Shown here: positions 32,586-41,654 of the stretch, piece after piece
Position numbering within the stretch: position 1 is the stretch's first letter
Layout: each line of letters begins with the position of its first letter
NCBI RefSeq assembly: GCF_901827205.1
Contig: NZ_LR594675.1
Span: 2,232,001-2,296,000, forward strand
Source of the DNA: Variovorax sp. PBS-H4
Lineage (GTDB): Bacteria > Pseudomonadota > Gammaproteobacteria > Burkholderiales > Burkholderiaceae_C
Direction: 5' to 3'
Length of the DNA: 64,000 nt
The notes under the pieces: model-generated
What the model was told of the DNA's origin: nothing
What the model saw: the letters and a program-made list of their open reading frames with translations, nothing else
The model's database searches: none
Made by a program: the position numbers and the translations under genes

Positions 32586-34745
32586 TCACTTGCCCCAGCG
32601 CAGCTTGCGATAGATGGTGTTGCGGCTGATGCCCAGGCGCTTGGAGGCCACCGAGATGTTCCCGTTGGCCGCGGCGAGTGTGCTGCGGATCAGCTCGACC
32701 TCGGCTTCGCCGAGCGTGCGCAGCGGTGCCGGCTCGGGGCTCGCCTGCGCGGAGTGAGGCGCGAGGTCCGCCGGGGCCGGGGCCAGCTCTGCGGCCAGGG
32801 GTTCGGGCAGCAGCGGTGCGCGTGCCATTGCGTCCGCCACGGGCGCCGCCATGGCGGCCGTCGTCGCGGGTGCCGCCGCAGGGGCAGGGCGGTTCGGCAC
32901 AGACAGCTGCGGCGGCTGCGGCGCGCGCCCGTTGCGCACGTCCTCCAGGAAATCGTCGGACAGGTGGTGCTCTTCGATCTGGCCCTCGCCAGCGGCCATG
33001 ACGGCCGCGGTGCGCAGCACGTTGGCGAGCTGGCGCACGTTGCCGGGCCAGCTGTAGGTCTTGAAAAGCGCCATCACCGCCGGGCTGATTTCCGGCGTGC
33101 CGTGCGGGCAGTCGGCCAGCAGGATGCGGCGCGCCACCACTTCGAGATCCTGGCGTTCGCGCAGCGCGGGCAGCTTCACCACCAGCCCGTTCAGCCGGTA
33201 GTACAGGTCTTCCCGGAACGAGCCGGCCTCGATCATGTCGCGCAGCTTGCGGTGGGTCGCGCCGATGACCGCGATGTCGACCGGGATGGACTTGAGGCTG
33301 GCCAGCGGCGTCACCTGGCGCTCCTGCAGCACGCGCAGGAGCCGCGCCTGCAGGGCGAGCGGCATGTCACCGATCTCGTCCAGGAAGAGCGTGCCGCCGT
33401 TGGCCTAGACGATGCGCCCGACCGCGCCCTTGCGGCGCGCGCCGGTGAAGGCGCCGTCCTCGTAGCCGAACAGCTCCGCCTCGATCAGCGACTCGGGAAT
33501 CGAAGCGCAGTTGACTGCCACGAACGGCTGCCTGGCGCGATTGGAGTCCTGGTGCACGGCGCGCGCGAGCAGTTCCTTGCCCGTGCCCGTCTCGCCCAGC
33601 ACGAGCAGGGGGATGTCGCGGTTGATGACGCGCTGCACCTTCTGGATCAGCGTGCCGATCTGCGGATCGCCGGTGTTGAGGTAGTGCAGGCTCGAGAAGA
33701 GCGTGCCGTCGGCCGAATGGGCCGCGGCGCCGGCCAACATCCCCGCGGGCTTGGGTGAATCGGTGATGGGGGCGTGGTCGTGCGAATCGATCACGATGGC
33801 CTGGCCCGGCATCGAGCGCTGGGGGCCGTTGAAGCGCGCGCTGACATGGAACTGGCGGCCGTTGGCCAGGCACAGCGTCATCGGCGTCGCCAGCGGCGCG
33901 CGGAAGTGGTCGAAGATGGCCGGCGCCGTCGTGCCGAACAGGCTGACCAGGCTGTGCATGCGCAGCGCGGCGCTGCTCATGTCGAGCTGATCGAGCGCGC
34001 TGCGGTTGGCGCCCAGGATCTTGCCGTCCGCCCCCACGACGATGATGCCCTCGAGCAGCGTGCCGATGAATTCCGCCCGGGTATGGAAGTGCAGCCGCAA
34101 CCGGTTGCCGTAATCGTCGGACAGCCACTGGTTCTCGATCATGCGCGCCGACATGCGCACCAGGCCCATGGTGTGGCGGTGGTAGGAGCGCTGGTCGCCC
34201 GTGACGTCCAGCACGCCGAGCATGTTGCCGCGCGGATCGAAGATGGGCGCGGCCGAGCAGGTCAGGAAGTTGTTGGCGTGGATGAAGTGCTCGCCGCCGT
34301 GCACGACGGTCGGCGCCTCTTCGAACAGGGCCGTGCCGATCGCGTTGGTGCCCTTGGAATGCTCTGCCCAGTTCACCCCCGGAGACAGCGCGACCTTGTT
34401 GGCACGCTGCAGGAACCGGTCGTCGCCCACCGAATGCAGGATGGTGCCCGAGACATCGGCCAGCACGATCATGCTTTCGGTATCGACGATCTGCTCGAAC
34501 AGCATCTCCATGACGGGGGCCGCATGGGTGAACAGGCGCTGATTGCGCTCGCGCGCCACGGCGAGGTCGGTGCGCATCAGGGGCTCGAAGTCGGGCCGCT
34601 CGACGCGGGTCAGGCCCAGCGCCGAGCAGCGCTGGTGCCACTGTTCGATGAGCTCGACCCGTTCCTTCTGCTGCGGGAGCGGCACGGCCTCGGGGGCGGT
34701 CCAGGTCCTGGCAGTCGTCGCCAGCGCGTGCGGGGTTGCAACCAT
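32586..34745 (-). pseudogene. AcoR-type sigma-54-dependent activator interrupted by an in-frame TAG
   Basis: Read through, this is a 719-residue enhancer-binding protein. A GAF sensor domain (about residues 60-230) and a PAS domain (about 235-330) precede an AAA+ domain with Walker A GETGTGKE (384-391) and the sigma-54 contact loop GAFTGA (431-436). A Fis-type HTH follows at the end (NISVASKRLGISRNTIYRKL). Codon 447 is TAG (33405-33407), directly after GRIV and before ANGGTLFLDEIGDMP. Relatives have Gln (CAG) here, so one C-to-T change explains it. The frame is the same on both sides. The 446-residue product would lack Walker B, the arginine finger and DNA binding. It lies between the pqq operon and pedF. 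It could be a real nonsense mutation, a suppressed codon or a base error. Confidence 0.85.
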
Positions 34746-34820
34746 GATTTGTCTCCACTGCCTCTTCGGAGCAGGTGATCTGCGTTCTGTCCAAAAGCTC
34801 TCGGTCTTGCGGCCAGGCTG

Positions 34821-34867
34821 TGTTGCGTTTCGGAGCAATGGGACAGCCCGCCCCTGTTACGTCTCGG
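34821..34867 (+). promoter_or_regulatory. Candidate sigma-54 activator sites upstream of the cytochrome c gene
   Basis: TGTTGCGTTTCGGAGCA (34821-34837) fits TGT-N8-GGAGCA. The first 13 bases recur with two changes as TGTTACGTCTCGG at 34855-34867, 34 bases on. The first site ends 105 bases before the -24 element. The region is shared with the start of the activator gene at 34745, so autoregulation is also possible. Confidence 0.6.
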
Positions 34868-34940
34868 GTGGCAGCTTCAAAGGATGCCACACGCGGGGCA
34901 TTTGACGCAATTTGTGTTCCCGCCTGAAACAACCTGGGCA

Positions 34941-34955
34941 TGGCACAGCGTTTGC
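34941..34955 (+). promoter_or_regulatory. Sigma-54 (-24/-12) promoter of the cytochrome c gene
   Basis: TGGCACAGCGTTTGC is a near-perfect match to TGGCAC-N5-TTGC with ten bases between GG and GC. It would start transcription near 34966, about 35 bases before the ATG at 35001. It is the best of the four sigma-54 promoters in the island. Confidence 0.8.
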
Positions 34956-35000
34956 GCATTTGGCCGCGTCATCAACTGAACGTGAAACGGAGACGAAGCG

Positions 35001-35507
35001 ATGCAAGCCAAGCAAGCGAGAGGCACCCCGCTGCACCGAGGAGCCCGCAAGGGATTGAAACTGGCCGCCGCCGCCCTGGCCATGGCCTGCGCCGGCCTGG
35101 CCTGGGCGCACGGCGATGTCACGCCGCAGGCGGTGGACACGTCGAGCCTGCCGCCGCTGGGCAAGGAGTGGCGGGCCGAGAATCCATTTCGCGGGAATGC
35201 CGCGGCCATCAAGATCGGCACGTCCGCCTACAACCAGAACTGCGCGCGCTGCCACGGCATCGAGGCCATCTCCGGTGGCATCGCGCCCGACCTTCGCAAG
35301 ATCGACAACGACTGCGCCACGCAGAAGGACGCCCCCAAGCGCACGGCGTGCGTGAAGGAGATCGACGAGTACTTCCAGACGACCGTGCGCCACGGCCGCA
35401 CGCGCAACGGTGCGGTGTACATGCCGCCGTTCGAGGGCGTGATGAACCAGGAGGCGATCTGGTCGATCAAGGCCTACCTGGAGACCCGCCGCGACAAGCC
35501 GATGTAG
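35001..35507 (+). CDS. pedF: Periplasmic cytochrome c-550 (PedF-type)
   Basis: This 168-residue cytochrome has a signal peptide (basic start, hydrophobic stretch at about 21-35, cleavage near AWAHG) and a single heme site Cys81-Ala-Arg-Cys84-His85. The probable axial Met is Met141 in VYMPPFEG. The extra cysteine pair (NDCATQKDAPKRTAC) is typical of the c-550 type found next to PQQ ethanol dehydrogenases (PedF/ExaB-like). It would accept electrons from the quinoprotein at 16278 and pass them to the respiratory chain. It has its own sigma-54 promoter and is followed after nine bases by the binding-protein gene. Confidence 0.92.
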   Translation: MQAKQARGTPLHRGARKGLKLAAAALAMACAGLAWAHGDVTPQAVDTSSLPPLGKEWRAENPFRGNAAAIKIGTSAYNQNCARCHGIEAISGGIAPDLRKIDNDCATQKDAPKRTACVKEIDEYFQTTVRHGRTRNGAVYMPPFEGVMNQEAIWSIKAYLETRRDKPM

Positions 35508-35516
35508 GAGGCGACG

Positions 35517-36359
35517 ATGCGCGCTTCCCATCTCTCACGCCGCACCGTCCTGCAATGGATGGGTGCGGCCGGCCTTGGCGCCCCGGCATTCGCGGCGCGC
35601 GCGGGCGCACTGGACCGCATCCGCGAGCGCGGCACGCTCGTGGTGGCGCTGTACAAGGACATGCCGCCGTTCCACGTCGACGGCCAGGGCATCGACGTGC
35701 AGCTCGCGCAGGCGCTCGCCAGCGCATTGGGCGTGCGCCTGTCGATGCTGCCCTTCATCGCCGACGAAAACATGGGCGATGACCTGCGCAACATGGTCTG
35801 GCGCGGCCACTACCTGGGCTTCGGGCCCGCGGACGTGCTGATGCACGTGCCGGTGGACAAGCCGCTCATCGACGAGACGCCCCAGGCCCGCATCTTCGCG
35901 CCGTACTACCGCGAACGCGTCGTGCTGGCGCGGCGGCTCGAGCAGCTGCCGCATCTCGACAGCCTGTCGGCGCTCGGAGACGCGAAAGTGGCCGTGCCGG
36001 GCCAGACGCTGGCCGGCTGGCTGATGATCGGGGCCGACGGCGGCGCCTACCGCAACCAGCTCACCACGCAGTGGAAAGATGGCACCGAAGCAGCGCGCGC
36101 CCTGCAGCGTGGCGAGTTCGCCGCGGCTGCCGGGCTCGCCTCGGAGATGGAATCGGTGCTGCGCGGCGATTCGCGCTTTGCCATCGCGCCGCTGCCGTCC
36201 CCGCGTGCGCGGCGCGACGGCTGGGCAGTGGGGATGGCGGTCAAGAAGGACGCGAGCGACCTGGCGCAGGCGCTGCAAGCCGGCATCAACGACCTGCAGG
36301 GCAGCGGACAGCTGCGCAGCCTGTTCGAAGGCGCCAAGGTGAACTGGCAGGCGCCTTGA
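35517..36359 (+). CDS. Quinoprotein-associated periplasmic binding protein (XoxJ/MxaJ-like)
   Basis: This 280-residue protein has an Arg-Arg export signal (LSRRTVLQWMGAAGLGAPAF) and a family-3 type binding-protein fold, seen in LDRIRERGTLVVALYKDMPP and the DVQLAQALASALGVR segment. Such proteins occur next to methanol and ethanol quinoproteins (MxaJ, XoxJ) and are thought to help assemble or activate the enzyme rather than import solutes. It is co-transcribed with the cytochrome c gene and has no ABC permease partner, which fits this view. The next gene converges from the other strand. Confidence 0.85.
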   Translation: MRASHLSRRTVLQWMGAAGLGAPAFAARAGALDRIRERGTLVVALYKDMPPFHVDGQGIDVQLAQALASALGVRLSMLPFIADENMGDDLRNMVWRGHYLGFGPADVLMHVPVDKPLIDETPQARIFAPYYRERVVLARRLEQLPHLDSLSALGDAKVAVPGQTLAGWLMIGADGGAYRNQLTTQWKDGTEAARALQRGEFAAAAGLASEMESVLRGDSRFAIAPLPSPRARRDGWAVGMAVKKDASDLAQALQAGINDLQGSGQLRSLFEGAKVNWQAP

Positions 36360-36364
36360 AGGCC

Positions 36365-36392
36365 GGCCTGGCGGAGGCCCTCCGGCCAGGCC
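36365..36392. terminator. Hairpin between convergent genes
   Basis: GGCCTGGCGGAG (36365-36376) pairs with CTCCGGCCAGGCC (36380-36392) with one bulged base and a three-base loop. It lies exactly between the convergent binding-protein and DUF779 genes, so it could end transcription from both sides. There is no run of T, so an intrinsic terminator is not certain. Confidence 0.55.
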
Positions 36393-36396
36393 CCCG

Positions 36397-36780
36397 CTAC
36401 GGCAGAGGGCCCTGCGCCTGCAGGGCCTGCCATTCTGCATCGCCGTACAGGCGCGAGCGCGTGAGGAAGCGCATTCCGGTGGGCCGCTCCAGCGAGAACA
36501 TCCCACCGTTGCCGGGCACGGCATCGATGATCAGGTGCGTGTGCTCCCAGTACTCGAACTGCGATCGGCTCATGTAGAAGGGCGTGCCCGCGATCTCGCC
36601 CAGGCACACGTCGGCATCGCCGGTGATGAACTCTCCCAGCGCGAAGCACATCGGCGCGCTGCCGTCGCAGCAGCCGCCCGACTGGTGAAACATCAGCGGC
36701 CCGTGCGCCGCGCGCAAGCGCTCGATGAGCGCTTGCGCGGCCGGCGTCACGGACACGCGAGCGACTGGTGAATCGCTCAT
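36397..36780 (-). CDS. DUF779 domain protein
   Basis: This 127-residue cytosolic protein belongs to the DUF779 family, recognised by the cysteine-rich stretch HQSGGCCDGSAPMCF and the segment FYMSRSQFEYWEHTHLIID. These proteins are very often encoded next to ExaC/AcoD-type acetaldehyde dehydrogenases, as here, where the aldehyde dehydrogenase stop is only 11 bases upstream. Function is unknown; the cysteines suggest metal binding or a redox role. The ATG at 36780 is preferred, since upstream sequence in this frame overlaps the dehydrogenase gene. Confidence 0.88.
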   Translation of the reverse strand: MSDSPVARVSVTPAAQALIERLRAAHGPLMFHQSGGCCDGSAPMCFALGEFITGDADVCLGEIAGTPFYMSRSQFEYWEHTHLIIDAVPGNGGMFSLERPTGMRFLTRSRLYGDAEWQALQAQGPLP

Positions 36781-36791
36781 GGACGCACTGC

Positions 36792-38312
<1,521 letters not shown>

Positions 38313-38360
38313 GAAATCATCTCCGTTGAAGTTGAGGGAAGGAATCGCATGGAGCACGTC

Positions 38361-38375
38361 GCAATCGGCGGGCCA
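38361..38375 (-). promoter_or_regulatory. Sigma-54 (-24/-12) promoter of the aldehyde dehydrogenase gene
   Basis: The minus-strand sequence TGGCCCGCCGATTGC has GG and GC separated by ten bases and differs from TGGCAC-N5-TTGC at one position. The start of transcription would be near 38349, about 37 bases before the ATG at 38312. Confidence 0.65.
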
Positions 38376-38473
38376 GTGCGTGCCAGCCGCTGGTGTGAAC
38401 GCGCAAGTCCTTGTCGGGCAACGGATTTGAGGGGCGACGGGCGCGACGGGCGGTCGGCGCTGGCCGGGCCAGG

Positions 38474-38490
38474 TGTGCCGCCGCGGAGCA
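38474..38490. promoter_or_regulatory. Candidate sigma-54 activator site upstream of the aldehyde dehydrogenase gene
   Basis: TGTGCCGCCGCGGAGCA fits TGT-N8-GGAGCA. It lies in the opposite orientation to the gene, which is acceptable for a near-palindromic enhancer site. It begins 100 bases upstream of the -24 element. Confidence 0.55.
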
Positions 38491-38837
38491 GACTGCTGCA
38501 GATTGAGCCACGAGGGTGACGTCCCGGACGGCCGATGCTGCTGCTCATGCGCTGTGGCCGGAGCGCCGCGGACCGTGTGCGCGTGGTCCTCGGAGAGCCT
38601 TGGCGGGCTCGCCCTCATGCAGGACCTGCTGCTCTTCTTGGTTGCTCGCATTCAGGATTGGATGATCGAGGCACAACACCTTTGTGCTCTTTAGAGCGTT
38701 GCGGACTTCTGCTTCCCGCCAGAAGCAGCCCTTCACGACGCCCGAACCCGCAGGCCTCCTGGCCGCGTTGCATTCTCCGGGCGAGGACTGGATAGGCACG
38801 CCGCGCAATCCAGAACAGAATGCCGAAAAGGCAAACC
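38491..38837. other. Gene-free stretch upstream of the acyl-CoA ligase, with an inverted repeat
   Basis: I see no gene in this 347-base stretch. It holds an inverted repeat GCACAA-N5-TTGTGC (38671-38687) in locally AT-richer sequence (38640-38700). It could be an operator for the acyl-CoA ligase gene starting at 38838 or a small hairpin. No clear promoter could be assigned. Confidence 0.4.
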
Positions 38838-40751
38838 ATGCAAACGTCCATGACGCCAGCCCACCTGCTCGATACCGTCATCGGCGCCGAGCTGCCGATG
38901 TTGAGAAGCGATGCCGAAGTGACTGCCTTCGAAAGCACACCCTATCCCGCTCGCGTCGGTGCGCGCAGCACGTATGAGGCGCTATGCCTGGGTGCGGCGG
39001 CGGATCCGGACTCGCCGGCGCTGCACTGTTTGTCGCACGCAGACCCCGATGAAACGCCGCTTGCGCTCTCGCACCGGCAAATGCTCGCACGCATCACGCA
39101 GGCGGCCAATCTGTTCCACGAATTGGGGGTGGGGCCGGAGGATGTCGTGAGCGTGCTGTTGCCGCTGCTGCCCCAGGCGTTCTTCGCTGTGTTCGGCGCG
39201 CAGGCAGCGGGCATTGCCAATCCCGTGAATCCGATGCTGTCAGCAGCCCAGATCGCGGAAATTCTTCGTGCCGCGCGGACCAAGGTTCTGGTCACGCTCG
39301 GGCCGGTGCCGGGGTCGGACATCCATGCCAAGGTACTGCAGATCAAAGACGAGTTGCCGGAACTGAAGGCGATCCTGACCGTGGGAGGGGACAGCCTGGA
39401 CCCCCTGGGAACGCTTGATTTCGACGCCGCGCTCGCGCGGTGCGCGGATGACCGGCTGGTTAGCGGTCGCAGTATTCGAGCCGAGGACACGGCGGGCTAC
39501 TTTCATACGGGCGGAACCACCGGCGTGCCGAAGCTGGTGCGGCACACCCATGGCAACCAGGTCTACCAGGCTTGGGCGATGGCGCTGATGCTGCCGTTCG
39601 AGCGCAATCCCCTGTTGTTCGGGCTGCCGTTGTTCCATGTGGGCGGCGCGCTGACCCAGGCGCTGGCCGTGTTGTCCGCCGGCGGTTCGCTGGTGGTCCT
39701 GGGGCCAGCGGGCTGGCGCCAGCCCAATGCATTCGCGAATGTCTGGAAGCTGGTCGAACGTTTCCGCCCGTCGGTGCTGGCCGCTGTGCCCACGGTGCTC
39801 GCCGCTGCCGTCCAGGTCCCGTTGAAGGGCGCCGACATCTTGAGCCTGCGCTGTGCGGCGGCGGGCGGGTCGGCCGTGCCGCTGGCCGTCGGACGTGCTT
39901 ATGGAGAAATTGGCCTGCCCATGTACGAGGTCTATGGCATGACCGAGACTTCGAGCGTGCTCACCCTCGCTTACCCAGGCCGGCCGCTGCGAATGGGCTC
40001 GGCTGGGCACGCATTGCCCTACAGCCGCGTCCGCATCGTCAAGCTGGGCAGCGACGGCCGCGCGGCCGGTAACTGTGCACCCAATGAAATCGGCGTGATC
40101 GCGATGGCGGGGCCCGGGGTGTTCTCGGGCTACGTGAACGACGCACACAACCACGATGCTTTCATCGAGCCGGAGTGGGTCAACTCCGGAGACTTGGGAC
40201 GCATCGATCCAGAGGGTTACCTGTGGGTCACGGGCCGCGCAAAGGATTTGATCATCCGGGGTGGCCACAACATCGACCCCGCGGCGATCGAGGAAGTGTT
40301 CTTCCAGCATCCGGGCGTGGCGCTCGCTGCGGTGGTTGGCGAGCCGGACCCGCACGCGGGTGAACTGCCGGTGGCCTTCGTGCAGCTACGGCCCGGCATG
40401 GCGCTCGATGCCGCTGCGCTCACAGCGTTTGTGCGCGAGCGGACACCGGAGCGTGCCGCCGTGCCGGTGCAGATTTACTTCACAGACGCAATTCCCCTCA
40501 CGGCCGTGGGCAAGGTCTTCAAGCCTGCCCTGCGCCTGGACGCAACGGAACGGGCGGTGATGCGGTTGTTGGCCGGGCTCCACTCTCAAGGGGCGCGCAT
40601 TCGCTGCAGCGCCAGCCAGCACGCCGAACACGGCAACCTGATCACGGTCCGCGTTGCGGGATCTGCGCTGCACGCACGTGAGTCGTTGTCCCACCAGATC
40701 AAGCAGCGGCTCGGATCGCTGACGCTCCGCAATGAGATCGTGTGGGATTGA
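38838..40751 (+). CDS. Acyl-CoA synthetase (AMP-dependent ligase)
   Basis: This 637-residue enzyme of the ANL superfamily would activate a carboxylic acid with ATP and CoA. The ATP loop is FHTGGTTGVPKLVRHTHGNQ (the canonical TSGTTG is changed to TGGTTG), followed by YGMTETSSV, the GDLGRIDPEGYLWVTGRAKD hinge and a C-terminal lysine region TAVGKVFKPALR. It carries about 70 residues after the usual end, with no known motif. Of three nearby Met codons, the ATG at 38838 has the best upstream purine run (AAAGG). It converges on the TetR gene at 40878. Substrate is unknown. Confidence 0.87.
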   Translation: MQTSMTPAHLLDTVIGAELPMLRSDAEVTAFESTPYPARVGARSTYEALCLGAAADPDSPALHCLSHADPDETPLALSHRQMLARITQAANLFHELGVGPEDVVSVLLPLLPQAFFAVFGAQAAGIANPVNPMLSAAQIAEILRAARTKVLVTLGPVPGSDIHAKVLQIKDELPELKAILTVGGDSLDPLGTLDFDAALARCADDRLVSGRSIRAEDTAGYFHTGGTTGVPKLVRHTHGNQVYQAWAMALMLPFERNPLLFGLPLFHVGGALTQALAVLSAGGSLVVLGPAGWRQPNAFANVWKLVERFRPSVLAAVPTVLAAAVQVPLKGADILSLRCAAAGGSAVPLAVGRAYGEIGLPMYEVYGMTETSSVLTLAYPGRPLRMGSAGHALPYSRVRIVKLGSDGRAAGNCAPNEIGVIAMAGPGVFSGYVNDAHNHDAFIEPEWVNSGDLGRIDPEGYLWVTGRAKDLIIRGGHNIDPAAIEEVFFQHPGVALAAVVGEPDPHAGELPVAFVQLRPGMALDAAALTAFVRERTPERAAVPVQIYFTDAIPLTAVGKVFKPALRLDATERAVMRLLAGLHSQGARIRCSASQHAEHGNLITVRVAGSALHARESLSHQIKQRLGSLTLRNEIVWD

Positions 40752-40877
40752 GCTGCGGCGAACGTTGCGCGGGTCATGCGCATCGCAGGCATGGCCGGAC
40801 TGCCGCTGCCACTCGAGCGCATCGGTCGATGCACGTCGGTGATGCTCCGTCAGCGGCCCACCGGCGGGGAGCCTGCT

Positions 40878-41537
40878 CTAACCCGCCAAGGCCCGGCAAA
40901 GATACCCGGCCAGGTGCCGCTTCAGCTCGCCCGTTTGAGAGGCATCGGCTTGCCCGTTCGACAAGGCGGTCATGCGGTTGGCGGGCCCGATGTCCGTCAT
41001 CGCCAGCATGACCGTGCCAGTCATCAGGTTGTACCGCCAGAGCCATTCGACCCGGCTGACGCGCTTGTCGGTCAGGCACAGCGCGTCGATGAATTCCATG
41101 GCGAATGGGTCCAGGTACTGCACGAACACCCGGCGAGTCATTTCGCTGGGATGCAGCCTGTGCTGGATGATGAAGCGCGCGAGGAGGGCGCCGTGCAAGC
41201 CCGGCGCGAAATAGGGCCTGAGGAAGCAATCGATCAGGTCCTCCAGCCGCAGTGACGATTTGCTCTCCCTCGCCGCGTCCATGTACCTGGACAGATCCGC
41301 GAGCCGCAGCACGGTGACCCGCTGCGCCAGCCGCATGAAGATCTCTTCGGCCAGCGCTTCCTTGGAGCGGAAGTAGTAATTGATCGAAGCCACGTTCACG
41401 CCCGCTTCCGCCGTGATGTCGCGCGTGGACGTCTTGTCCACGCCCTGCTTGGCGAAGAGAAGCTCCGCCGTGACGAGGATCCTCTCGCGCGCATCGCCCC
41501 CAGCCTGTGCGGGCACAGGTTCCTTTCGATTCTTCAT
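40878..41537 (-). CDS. TetR family transcriptional regulator
   Basis: This 219-residue protein has the TetR N-terminal HTH (residues about 18-65, with TRDITAEAGVNVASINYYFR) and a helical ligand-binding domain that includes HRLHPSEMTRRVFVQYLDP. It is divergent from the CocE-type hydrolase across 117 bases holding two copies of AAAC-N4-GTTT, a spacing typical of TetR operators. It probably represses the operon 41655-48208 and itself, and is released by an acyl or aromatic ligand of that pathway. The ligand is not known. Confidence 0.9.
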   Translation of the reverse strand: MKNRKEPVPAQAGGDARERILVTAELLFAKQGVDKTSTRDITAEAGVNVASINYYFRSKEALAEEIFMRLAQRVTVLRLADLSRYMDAARESKSSLRLEDLIDCFLRPYFAPGLHGALLARFIIQHRLHPSEMTRRVFVQYLDPFAMEFIDALCLTDKRVSRVEWLWRYNLMTGTVMLAMTDIGPANRMTALSNGQADASQTGELKRHLAGYLCRALAG

Positions 41538-41548
41538 TCCCGAAGTTT

Positions 41549-41560
41549 AAACAACCGTTT
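41549..41560. promoter_or_regulatory. Candidate TetR operator 1
   Basis: AAACAACCGTTT matches AAAC-N4-GTTT and lies 12 bases upstream of the TetR start codon. A second copy follows 68 bases on at 41617. Confidence 0.55.
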
Positions 41561-41616
41561 CAAACGAGCGACTAGGGTTTGCACGAAGTGCTCCATGGGG
41601 CCGCGACACCTACATT

Positions 41617-41628
41617 AAACACGTGTTT
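41617..41628. promoter_or_regulatory. Candidate TetR operator 2 (perfect palindrome)
   Basis: AAACACGTGTTT is a perfect 12-base palindrome with the same AAAC-N4-GTTT frame as the site at 41549. It ends 26 bases before the hydrolase start codon, where bound repressor would block transcription or initiation. Confidence 0.65.
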
Positions 41629-41654
41629 GATACGACCGCTTTAAGGAGTCCGAG

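Noticed and set aside
32586..34745. Reading the activator region as two separate genes (an N-terminal sensor protein and a C-terminal AAA+/Fis protein)
   Set aside because: The frame is continuous apart from one TAG, and the break falls inside the AAA+ fold. No ribosome site or natural start lies at the right place for the second part.
38671..38687. Inverted repeat GCACAA-N5-TTGTGC as an intrinsic terminator
   Set aside because: The stem is short, lacks a T-run, and no gene ends just before it. An operator is more likely.
40776..40850. Short frame starting MRIAGMAGLPLPLERIG, like the start of a CaiB/BaiF CoA-transferase
   Set aside because: Only about 12 residues resemble the family, and the rest runs into a convergent gene end. 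Too short to call even a remnant.
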